DNA of 64,000 bases from Diplodia intermedia (Eukaryota; Ascomycota; Dothideomycetes; Botryosphaeriales; Botryosphaeriaceae). The DNA lies in contig JAKEKT010000026.1 in the NCBI GenBank assembly GCA_021495925.1, positions 1 through 64,000 on the forward strand. The letters run 5' to 3'. This document shows, piece after piece, positions 33,331-43,569 of the stretch. How positions within the stretch are numbered: the first letter of the stretch is position 1; every line of letters starts with the position of its first letter. The position numbers and the translations under genes were made by a program. The notes below the pieces were generated by a model, which worked only from the letters and a program-made list of their open reading frames with translations, ran no database searches and was not told where the DNA came from.

Positions 33331-34269
33331 ACAGACATCGACGATGGTGAAACGGCGGCACTTATTCTTTTTTTTTTCGGCATCTGCTGAGAAAAAACGT
33401 ATCTGGTGAGGCTTAAATGTCCAGCCATCTTTGATGTTGCAACAGGCGGCCAAGAACGTGACTTAGCTTTTATGGGTGGAAAAGAGCGTTGCTGAACAAA
33501 ACATTCAAGAGGGAGGATGTCATCGAGTTTATCAACGTCCTGTCTGTCGTTTCTGACTTGTGTTTTGAGCTCGTTTCTTATTGAACTTTTCGTGTGCCTG
33601 AACTGGGAGGATGATGATCATATATGGCTTGAATTTGATTTGGTTGCTTGCTCCACCGCGCCAATCTGAATTGCTCTTTCACGCCGTTCTCCTCTGTACA
33701 CGCGAAATTGAAAAGTAGCTTTCTATAGTCGCCATGAGGGTTTTGACGTGATATGCCTAATCGGGAGTCAGCGAGAGTGTCCGGACCAGAGCTTACAGCT
33801 GGAGCGATGAACGGGGAGGAGGGCGCCAAGGTTTCGAGTCAGATACTGGAAAGCAGACGTGGGACAAGAGACGTCTGCATGTAACCCCCGTACGACCGTG
33901 TGGGGCTAGGTATGGGGACGCACCTGCAGCAGTCCTCGAGCATGCATAAGCGCCATTCCTGCATCCGGGCGCTGATCAGCTGTACAGAGCCGAGAGCACA
34001 GCGCTATTGAAGTACAACAGCGCGAGACAGCATACGGAACCAAACAACAAAACGGTCGTGCTCGGCTGCATTCTGGGGCCGGATTTGGTGGCCGTCGCTC
34101 TTCAGATCCAACGAACAGATTGTAAGCTCCGTCTGCCTCTCACATTGCGGTCGCGGGAAGCAACATCTTGCCATCATCTCGACACAGGTCGCAACCCACG
34201 GGTTGGTGCTGCAACATGCGCTCACACGGCTTGCTTTCGCAGGCAGAAGCCATTCGATTCCTGGTTTAC
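33331..34269. other. Intergenic, no gene seen
   Basis: Convergent flank between the small Cys/His gene and the MAPR gene. No coding signal on either strand. Confidence 0.5.
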
Positions 34270-34906
34270 TTACAAAGTCGCACTGCTGGTGGCATCGCGC
34301 TGCACCTTGCCCACAATGTTGTAGCGCTTGCTGAAAAAGGTATACCACTCATCAAGGACCGTCTTCTCCTTGTCAGACAGGTCTTCCCACTCCGGGCGGC
34401 AGTCTTCGGGCTTGAGCGAAGATTGAGCCAGGGCACGGTTAGGCTCCTTGCCAGCAAAAACTGCAAGAAAGGCAACGAATTAGAGCTCAAGGGATGGGTA
34501 CACGGGATGATTCGGGGCGCGGTTGCGTGTGGAGACCCCTGGCCCTGGAAAACACTTCGAAAAAGGAAACCCACCCTTGTACTGGCCCTTCGGGCCGTAT
34601 GCTTCGTTCTTGGAGACATCGAAGACAGAGCCCTGGAGCGCGGTTGTCAGCGCAAGGTCAGCAGGAATGGGACGGATGCGGACGTACTTTGATGGCAACC
34701 AGCGTAGGGTAACCCTCGTTGGTGCCTGGGATACAGACGTCAGCGCACGCAGGCCAGGGAAAGAGTGCAAGATGAATCGCACCATCGCATTTGGCCAGAT
34801 GGTCAAGAGCAATGAGATCGTCCTTGGGCGGGTCGAGCTGCACGGGGTTCCTCGGCTCGAAGCGCTTGGGCTCCTCGACGTGGTTCGCGTCACGCTTCTG
34901 ATCCAT
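34270..34906 (-). CDS. Cytochrome b5-like heme/steroid-binding (MAPR) protein
   Basis: A 136-aa protein from minus-strand exons 34783-34906, 34688-34725, 34575-34632 and 34270-34460, phases 1, 0, 1. The family (yeast Dap1, animal PGRMC1) binds heme and supports cytochrome P450 enzymes in sterol synthesis. Visible markers are TLVAIKGSVFDVS, then AYGPKGQYKVFAGKEPNRALA with the tyrosines that line the heme site in relatives, and PEWEDLSDKEKTVLDEWYTFF at the C-terminus. No N-terminal membrane anchor is present, unlike Dap1, so this may be a soluble or peripheral member. The 38- and 58-nt internal exons are needed to complete the domain. Confidence 0.88.
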
Positions 34907-35290
34907 GGCTTTGAGCGGATGTCTGTGTCGTTGAGGTATGCTTGATGCAGGGGGCGGCGGGTGAGGATGGGGATGGCCGAATAAAGTGGCAGACGTTGTT
35001 GATGATCTCGCCGACGAAGAGGCGAGGCATCGACGGCGGGGCAGGGTCTCGCCTCGCCCCACACTGCGGCAACGACTTTATCAGGGCCGCTAGCCTCGCC
35101 TCTTGTTGCCTCCGCCTTACTCCCCCCGGCGACGCACTATCGACGCTAGCACTGCAGGGATCGTTCTTGTTCATAGTATATTCATTGCTCAGAGACCGAG
35201 GCCCCTCCTCCAGCTTCCGTGCACATCCTCCGCCTCCGCCTATGTCACTTGTTCATCGTCACACCGGGCTCGTGGACGGTGCGCCCCGTC
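34907..35290. other. Intergenic, no gene seen
   Basis: About 380 bases between two minus-strand genes; it should contain the MAPR promoter. No coding signal. Confidence 0.5.
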
Positions 35291-37577
35291 TCACCGCAGC
35301 TCCTCGGCCTTCGACTTGACCGGCGTCTGCACCATCAGAGTCAGGAGAGAATCCGCCACCTGCGCTGCTGCAAGTACCGTCGTCTCCCCAGCATTGTCCC
35401 ATACCGGCGACACCTCCACTGGTCCGCGGGTCAGCAGCAGATTCCCAGAGACGCACTCGATGCTTACCGATGTCTGCACCAATGACACTCAGCCCACTCA
35501 ACCCGTCCAGGATGCTGAGCAGCTCCCGAGATGACCACCCACCCGGCTCGGCTGTGCCGGTAGCTTGCATGTCGTGTCAGCAACGCCAATGACAACCTCT
35601 GCTTTCGTTACTTACCCGGCGCAAATGCTGGGTCGAGAACGTCAATGTCGACAGAAATGTAGACCTTGCTATCGCCGACGCGCTTCTTGAGACGCTCGAT
35701 GACTCCATCAATGCCAATCCGGTCTATATCTCGGGCCTTGACCATGTCGAACCCGCATCTGATGTCGTTGCGGACGTCTCCGTGCGGCCGCATCACTGGT
35801 GCTCGAATACCCGCATGAATCGACGTGTTGCGGATCAAACCCTCCTCGTGTGCTATATGGAGGAATGTGCCGTGATTGACTCCCTACATTTGACTTCCGT
35901 CAGTGACCCGGCTTTTCCGGTTTCTGGTGCAATGCTGATACACACAGCGTAGTGCGAGACCCCCCCGCCTGCTTGTCGTCAGCTTTCTGGAGTACTCGAT
36001 CGTAAGCACGCCCCCGCTTACCAAGAACCTTCGGATCCCAGGTGTCTGTATCAATTGCATCAGCGGAAAGCCATCCCACATGCCATTGAAGCGCTTACCA
36101 AGGTGGCTGTCAAAATGGATGACGCTAACCGGACCCCATTGCTCCGCAGTGGACCTCAATGCTGACAATGTTGTTGTGTGATCGCCGCCAAGCGTGATAA
36201 TTCTGGGTGCTGTATAATCGCTCGAGTTCGTCGTACGCCCTGCAAGAATCTGCCGCGCATGAATTTCATGTTAGAGCAACGGATCTAATCCGATTCGCCG
36301 CCTCTCTTCTCCCCGGATCCACTACAAGATCGCAGCGTCACAGCATGCAGGTAGCCTATTGGCAGACTGCAAACAACCGCACGCCGTTGGTGCTTGCTGT
36401 TCCCACTTGTGAAACTGGACTCTTGCTCAAGACAGCGGAAGGCCTGCAAGGCGAACCCCCGCGCGCTAGGGCCAGCGACTTGTGGTGCGTACCTTGTGCG
36501 CCGAGTCTAGCTGCTTGAGAGCGACAGTATTATCCTGCTTTCGCGTCAGTGGCATGGATTGCCGAAGCAAACGAAATGGTCTCGTACCAGGAAAGTGAGT
36601 GGCGCATCCCCACAATCCACGATCTTGGCCCAGCTGTGGTAGGCGCTCTCTCCTGTGAAAAACTCATGACGCATTAGCTATGCCATTCTAGACGTCGGAT
36701 TCCACTAGATTTCTTTGGTCCAGTGCACCGCCGAGAGCTTCAGCAGAGAGGATATCCAGGCAGCGCAGACGTGCATTAGCGCAGAGGGGCCGTGTGTTAT
36801 TGCTGGCCTGAGCAGTAACGTTGCACAAGGGAGCGGGCGTGATAGCACGCAATTACTATAGGGCCTCTCACTGTCACTCAAGCCTTGGAGAGACTGATGG
36901 CGGCGAGTGCTGAGAGCATCTACCATGGCCAGTCTCCTTCTGCACATCCCTCTAGACCGAAGACCTCGAGAAGTTGCCCCGCTGAGTGGATCGGGTGAAA
37001 GAAGAGCGATTACTCACCAGTGTAGATATTCCATACATCCGGTGCCATCCTCTTTGAGCCGATTCGGATGCCTCCTGGCCCGTACCTAGCGCCAGGTCGA
37101 GCTGTAACGCCCTGAAAAAAAATGTTAATAAAAGCTTTAAAGCTAGCATCATCAAAGACTTCAAAGCTTCGGCTTCGTTTGAATAGCTTTCGCCCGTCCC
37201 AGTCTCCAACGCCTCTCAAACGCTCAGACAGGACAATGCAATGACAGTACATTCAGAAGAGGCCATACCGTATCGAATGGCGCACCCAAAAAGGCGATAT
37301 CGAACTTTTCTACGTCGGCTTCGTCAGCCGCCAGGCAGTGCACATAAGGCAAGTTCGCAAAGGTTGTCAGGCCGGCAAACTTCGCCCCCGATATTCCGCC
37401 ATCTTTGACATTGCCTGCCGCATTGAATGCAGAACCGGGTTGTACGGGGACCTGGTCACTTTGAAAGCCGGAAAGTGGGGGAAAGACGATTTCTCGAGCG
37501 AGAGAGAGGAGCGGGAACAAGAAGAAAGTGCTGGAGCGGATCATAATGGCGACCGCAACAGATGAGATTCGGATCAA
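35291..37577 (-). CDS. Agmatinase/arginase-family ureohydrolase with signal peptide
   Basis: Ten minus-strand exons (37269-37577, 37018-37111, 36588-36652, 36493-36534, 36099-36249, 36022-36045, 35946-35968, 35616-35883, 35468-35563, 35291-35418) sum to 399 aa with every phase closing. The manganese site is intact: GGDHTTT, HFDSHLDTWD and SVDIDVLDPAF. GAPFDTGVTARPGARYGPGGIR and TSIHAGIR match agmatinases better than arginases. The N-terminus has a hydrophobic segment (STFFLFPLLSL) that looks like a signal peptide, as in several fungal agmatinase-like proteins, so the product may enter the secretory pathway. The reaction would be hydrolysis of a guanidino compound to urea; the substrate is not settled. 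A second in-frame ATG lies at 37544. Confidence 0.9.
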
Positions 37578-38233
37578 CGAAGAGGATCAAAGGCATGAAC
37601 AGGTTGCGATGAATTTATAGTGTCAGGCGTTATCTCCCGGCGTGTCTTACTGAGCTTAGATGTCATCGATGCTGGACGTGGAGTAGCGCTAATCTGACAA
37701 TGGAAAGTCCTTCCGTAGCTTCACTATCTAACCCCGGCTACTGCGGGGAACAACTGAAGCTGTAGGGCAAGTGACAGCGAGCATGAGAGTGGACATAAGG
37801 CTTGGGTGTCGAGGCAATTCACAACAATGCGGGACTTGGTAGCTTCCTAGGCCGAGTAAGATTTGATTAGCTCCGCATATTCTTGTTCCAAAGATCTTGC
37901 TGCCCCTGGGATTGATACTCCTTTTGACGCGGTTGCACGATCGAAACTGTCCTAACTAACAGCACCAGATATTTAAATACAGACCAACCACTCGTGGTGC
38001 GCTTCCGTGCGCACACAGTGGTCCCCGTTGTCACGCCCAACCAATTCTCGTTGTGCAGAATGACAAGACGTTCACGAGGAGTGAGCAATCGACCTTACCC
38101 CAAAACCGGTCCCAAAGATGGTATTGCCATATAAACCTAGTAAAATGCCGCACCATGATATCCTAACCACCCTCCAGAATGTCTCAATCGTTCCGTGTCT
38201 AAACCGTCCGCTCAAGATCCTTTATCAGGACAT
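37578..38233. other. Intergenic, no gene seen
   Basis: Promoter side of the agmatinase gene and 3' flank of the CUE gene, about 650 bases, with no coding signal. Confidence 0.5.
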
Positions 38234-39727
38234 TTATTTCTTCTCGGCCAAGAGCTCCTCGGCAACTTTGTCCTTCTGTCCTACGCTGCCACTCCTCTCC
38301 GCTGGCCTGGGAGATGATCCCTCAGTCTTCGTATCCTTAGTCTCAGACACAGCGGCGGCCTTCTTCAGCCTCTCGCTATCCTCAGCCTTGATGTCCTTGG
38401 CCTTCGCCTCTTGTTCGTCATCACTGTCGCCCAAGCTGAAAGGGTCGTGGTCGTCCGCTTCGGGATTAGGCGCCACTGATGTCAAAGGCTGCCATTTCTT
38501 GGTCTTGTTTGCACCGGGCGACGGCTGACGAGGTGGGGTAGGGTTGCGGTACAGTGCATCAACTTCATCAACGGGGCCGGACTGTGGCGGCTTTGGGGTC
38601 GGTTTGAAGAGGTCAGGGTTGGCTTGAGGGCGGTTAGAACGCTTCTGGGCGGCTGTCGGGAAAGGTCGGTCAGGTTTTGATTGCACATAAAACAAGCCGA
38701 CATTAGATCTGAAGGAGCCACGTACCTTCATTATCACGCAATTCGAGCGTCGAGAAATCGTCGCCGAGAACACGGGGATCTGCATCATAGCGCTCGCGGT
38801 CCGCGCTGCGTCTGCCTTCGGCGCTCCTGCGAATGCCGTACAGTTGGTCCGACTGGGAGGGGCCAAAATTCTGGCGCTGGGGCTGGCTAGAGCCCGGCTG
38901 GGCCTCGTCTTCCTCCTCACCATCAAGCTTCTTTTTGAAGTCGGTTATCCATCTGTTAACCTTGGTCTGCGTCTCGAGAAAGCCCTTCTTGATGTTCTCT
39001 TGGATGACCGGCAGGTCGTCTGGCGCCGTCAGTGTAATGCCAGGTGCATGTGGTGGGCGGCGCAATGCTCACCGTCAAAGAAGCTATGCTCGCGCTCATC
39101 CTCCGATTGCACGCGCTGGTGTTGCTGCTGCGGGTTCCCCCTGCTACCGGAAGCCGAGTATTGCGCAGCCAGTTGGCGCGCGTACAACTCGTCCTGCTCA
39201 AGCTGGCTGCGCGGCTGACTGGGCCGTGGGGGCTGAGGCGGCGGAACTTCCTCTTCTTTGAAGTTGGGGTCGCTCATGCCTGGAAGCTGTCAGCTTGATG
39301 CTCGTCAATGCGGAAAGCAAGCGTACTGAGCAGGGCGTTGAAGGCTGGCTCCACCTTCCCCCGGCTCGCGACCAACACGGCCTTGATGACCTTGGGATCG
39401 GTGTCGGGGAAGGCCTCGATGAGGGTGGCTTCCGCCTGGGCCATGGGGCTCATGGGTCGCGGTGGCTTCGGCGGCGGGGTGTCGTCTTCGTTGGCGGGCT
39501 CCTGGAAGCTCACCTTCTTTGGCTGGGGGGAAGTGGTGGGAGGGCCAGCGGTCGCCGGGGTCTGGGCTTCATCGTCGGAAGCGAAGTCAATGTCAGGCTT
39601 TGTGGTGATGCTCTCCTACACAGATCAGCTTCGGGTCGATCTCTTTGGTATATATTGATCAATTTCGCGCGGGGTCGTGTGGACCTACTGGGCGGGGCTT
39701 CTTGTCGGCAGCCGAATTCTCAGACAT
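38234..39727 (-). CDS. CUE-domain ubiquitin-binding protein, CUE5-like
   Basis: A 415-aa protein from minus-strand exons 39689-39727, 39327-39615, 39073-39279, 38726-39019 and 38234-38652. The CUE domain is read as AEATLIEAFPDTDPKVIKAVLVASRGKVEPAFNALL, crossing into exon 3, and carries the FP and LL signatures that bind ubiquitin. It is followed by a Pro/Gln-rich stretch, a helical segment (ENIKKGFLETQTKVNRWITDF) and a long acidic disordered tail. Yeast Cue5 links ubiquitinated aggregates to Atg8 in autophagy; this layout matches fungal orthologues, but the symbol is not assigned because CUE proteins are several. It shares a 345-bp promoter with the divergent DHX35 gene. Confidence 0.88.
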
Positions 39728-40072
39728 GGTGGTGGGCGGCGGCGGGAGCGGAGTCGCTCGCAGTGGTATTCGGGGTGTAGGTGCGCGCGATACTGCGGTG
39801 GTGGTGTGCGGGTGGGAAAGCGGTGGTCTGGAGCCTGGAGGAAGGTGGAATGTACCAGCGCCCAACTCGTCCTGCGCCGCGCAATGACGCAGCCCCTGTC
39901 GCAACCGACTGCCTGACGGCTGTTCCTCGGCTCTCCGGGCCGTGCTTTCCCAGCCCAGCGATGCACAACGTCCAGAGCACGCCCAAATCGGATCGCTTCC
40001 ACGCCTCAGGCCCAGAAGATCCGTCGGCCCGCCCCTCAGGTGCACCGAGCTCGACGTCGCAGCATCTTCCCC
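39728..40072. promoter_or_regulatory. Shared divergent promoter, CUE gene / DHX35
   Basis: A 345-bp interval between the two ATGs, GC-rich, with no room for another gene. Individual promoter elements are not resolved by inspection. Confidence 0.6.
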
Positions 40073-42190
40073 ATGGCCGACCAGGAAGCCGATTTCGTGC
40101 CCTCGCTGTACAAGCCCGCCGCTTTACTTCCCATCGCGCGCCACCGTGAAGCCCTTCTTTATCTCGTTGAGACCTTCCCTGTCACCATCGTCGTCGGCCA
40201 CACCGGGAGCGGAAAGACGACGCAGATACCGCAGTTCCTGGACCAAGCAGGATGGTGCGCCGAGGGCAAACTCATGGCTGTCACGCAGGTGGGTCAGTCA
40301 GCTCCAATTGGATGCAGCCCTATGCTTCTCTGACATTTTCACACAGCCCCGGAGGGTCGCTGCCACCTCCGTAGCAGCACGTGTCGCTGAGGAGATGGGA
40401 TGCAACCTCGGCCAGGACGTTGGTTTTTCGATAAGATTCGAGGACGTCACATCAGCCGCCACGCGCATCAAGTTCCTCACAGACGGCATGCTCCTTAGAG
40501 AGGCCCTTGTCGACCCTCTGTTGTCCCGTTACTCGGTGATCATGGTGGACGAGGCTCACGAGCGCTCTCTGAGTTCCGATCTTCTCCTCGGACTCTTGAA
40601 GAAGATTCGGAAGAAGAGACCAGAGCTACGTATCGTTGTCAGCAGCGCCACGCTCCAAGCGGAGGACTTTCTGAGATTCTTTGCCGGCGAGTCCACGGAG
40701 GACAGCAATGACCCCAGTGTGGTAGGAGGTAGCATTGGACGCATCATCAGTCTGGAAGGACGCATGTATCCAGTGGACATCCATTATCTGGAGCAGCCTG
40801 CCGAAGATTACGTCGAGAGGGCGGTCAAAACTGTGTTCGACATTCATACCCAGGAGCCCGAGGGCGACATCTTGATCTTCTTGACCGGACGAGAAGAGAT
40901 AGACACTGCCCTCGAAATGATAGCCGACCGTGCGGTGAATCTCAACCCGAAGGCTCCTTCTATCCAAGCGCTACCCCTGTACGCTGGGCTACCGACAGAC
41001 CAGCAAATGTACGTCTTCGAGCCCACTCCCGAAAACACACGCAAGGTTATCGTGGCAACGAACATCGCGGAGGCCTCGGTGACGATTGATGGAATCGTCT
41101 ACGTGATCGATTGCGGCTACGTGAAGCTGCGAGCTTACAACCCCCAAACCGGCATTGAGACTCTTACCGCAACGCCCGTCTCCAAAGCGTCTGCGACTCA
41201 GCGTGCAGGTCGTGCTGGCCGCACCAAACCGGGGAAGTGTTACCGCCTGTACACGGAACAAGCCTTTGCAAGCCTTTCAGAGGCTACCGTGCCTGAAATA
41301 CAACGCTCGAATCTGGCTCCCGTCATCCTGCAATTAAAAGCCCTCGGAATCGATAACATCGCGCGCTTTGACTACCTGACACCTCCTCCCGCCGAGCTAG
41401 TCATTAGGGCATTGGAACTCCTCTACTCCCTGGGTGCTCTGGACGATTATGCCAAGTTGACCAAGCCGCTCGGCACGCGGATGGCAGAACTAGCGGTTGA
41501 GCCAATGATGGCTAAAGCTCTGCTCACGGCCCAGGACTTCTGCTGTCTAAGCGAGATACTCTCAATAGCTGCCATGACAAGTCTGCAGGGGAATGTTTGG
41601 TTCTCCCACGAGGGCCAGAAAAAGGCTCAAGAAAATGCAAGACGGAAGTTCGCCGTTGAAGAAGGCGACCAATTGACTCTTCTGAACGTGTACCATGCTT
41701 TCGTTACAAAGGGCAAGAAAGACGCCAAGTGGTGCCGCGATAACTACTTGAACTTCAAGTCGATGGCGCGGGCACTCAGCATCCGCAATCAACTTCGTCG
41801 CTACCTTGACCGGCTCGGAATCAACGTCGAGGAAAGCTTGTCCTCTTCTGCAGTGCTTCGTGTGGGAGGACCGGACAAGGCAGAGCAAATCCGGAGATGC
41901 TTGACGGCTGGATTCTTCGCACATGCCGCCCGGATGCAGCCAGATGGGACTTTCAAGACCATTGATGGGGCCATGGTCCTGCATGCTCACCCAACTTCTC
42001 TCATGTTTGTAAGTCATCGCTCCACATTCAAGCCGAGTCCCTACCGACACAGAAATAGAACCGCAAAGCGGACTGGGTTATATTCCACGAAATCATGGAG
42101 ACCGCAAACAAGACGTTCATTAGGGACATCACAAAGATTGAGAAGGGCTGGCTGTTAGAATACGCTCCGCAGTATTACAGCACCAGGTAG
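40073..42190 (+). CDS. DHX35: DEAH-box RNA helicase, DHX35 family
   Basis: A 669-aa helicase from exons 40073-40288, 40347-42008 and 42059-42190. Motifs in order: GHTGSGKTTQ (I, about residue 38), VTQPRRVAA (Ia, across the first splice), MVDEAHERS (II, about 138), VVSSATLQ (III), IFLTGREEI (IV), TNIAEASVTIDG (V) and QRAGRAGRTKPG (VI). The HA2 and OB-fold regions follow. Splicing at the third exon gives NRKADWVIFHEIMETA and a terminal QYYSTR, as in DHX35 proteins. Human DHX35 is linked to the catalytic spliceosome. The gene was chosen to start at MADQEADFVPSLYKP; in-frame sequence continues upstream to 40040 but without a better ATG. Confidence 0.93.
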
Positions 42191-42344
42191 TTGGAACACA
42201 GTATCTACCAAGATTTCCCAAAGCAGCTTCTCACATCATAGCTCAAGAGGAAAAAAAAAACAAGAAGCCAGCCGTGACAAGATGAGTGGTATCCCAAAGC
42301 CCGTACACCAAAGCGCCTGCAAACCCCAACTACGCGCCATTATC

Positions 42345-43183
42345 TCATTTCAAAGCCTCGATGAATAGTTCCCTCATGCGTTTAAAGAATGGGGCGATCA
42401 GTCGCGATTCGTTCAGAGTCTCCAGTGCTTCATCAACATCCTCTTGTTCAAGCTTGGGCCTCACGGTGACCATTCGGTAATCGCGATGGCTTGTATCAAG
42501 CTCGAAGAACGCCTCTTTCTCCCAATCGCGCTCGTTGATGTGTGTGAAAGTGAACTTCAAGCGGTCGTTGGTACCGGCGCCGTCCACATCCATACAAAGG
42601 TGATCCTGCCAGAAGGCAAGCTCTGGCTGGTTGAAACGGGCCTGGGAGTCGAGGTAGCGAGCATGATCTCTTTGAGCCTCGCGCTTGGCGGCGATCTGAC
42701 CCTGTACCTCTGCGATCTCGGCCTTTAAGGCGTCGCGACGGGCAATCTGCTCGTCCTTACGCGAGTTCAGAGTGGAGATGGCGTCGTGCATTTCCGCTGT
42801 CTCGTGAGCCTCTTTGGCGAGGGTTTGCTGATGCGTTGTTGACTTGAGCTGCAAGATCTCGATTTCGCGCTGCTTGTGGCGTTGGTCCTCTGACAAGAGA
42901 TGCATTAGCATTGTCTGCTGCGCGCCGGCGAGCAATGTTTGAACCCACCTTGCATTTCGGCGATGTTGAGGTGAAACTGATTCCTCTCCTCCCTCATCCG
43001 CCTTCTACCCTGTGCAATGTAATCATCGAAGCGTGTCCGGAACGCTGACATGTGCTGGTGCAAGCTGTCGAAGCCAAAGTTGACACTCGGGAGGGAGTCG
43101 GCCATCGAGGGCGCATCGGCAGACGAGAAAGGAGCGCGCATTGCGCTGGCGGAGAGCGAAGGTTCGAAGACGGTGCCTGCCAT
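42345..43183 (-). CDS. SPC25: Kinetochore protein SPC25
   Basis: A 259-aa subunit of the NDC80 complex from minus-strand exons 42949-43183 and 42345-42889 (59-bp intron). The middle is a long coiled coil (EIEILQLKSTTHQQTLAKEA onward), which pairs with SPC24. The C-terminal globular RWD-like domain is read as ELAFWQDHLCMDVDGAG, LKFTFTHINERDWEKEAFFELD and LIAPFFKRMRELF. In the complex this end holds the MIS12/CENP-T side at the kinetochore. Length matches fungal SPC25. Convergent with DHX35 (155 bp apart). Confidence 0.92.
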
Positions 43184-43569
43184 GTCGTCGACGGTAGGGA
43201 AAGTGGTGGTGGTGTGTGTGTGTGTTCGGTCGGCTTCTTGCTGTGATTCAAGCGCGGGGCGCAAGAAACGCCAGGCGGCGTGGTGTTGAACAGCAGCGGA
43301 GCGCACGGACGGCGTTGGCTGGGCGACAGGCTGCCGGCGGCCTTAGGGCTGAAAATTTCCCGTCGCCTTAGCGGCGGGAATGCGATCACTCGCCTGCCTC
43401 GACTCTCCTGCAGCTGCTCAACCCTCGTCTCTGCGCCTGCGCGCCTGCACCATGCCCCCGAAACACTGACTGCAATTCCCGCCCATCAAATGCAGCCGCC
43501 TCGCCGCAAACGCCGCCATCGCCCGCGAAGACATGATCTTCTCCGCTGTTGAACCACCACTGAAGCCGA
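43184..43569. promoter_or_regulatory. Shared divergent promoter, SPC25 / RRN6
   Basis: A 386-bp interval between the two start codons. A (GT)n microsatellite lies at about 43205-43228 and runs of gcggcgg toward the RRN6 side. No gene. Confidence 0.6.

Noticed and set aside
32370..33350. Plus-strand frame of 326 codons
   Set aside because: No domain, biased Arg/His/Ser composition, and overlaps a better small gene at 33082 in another frame.
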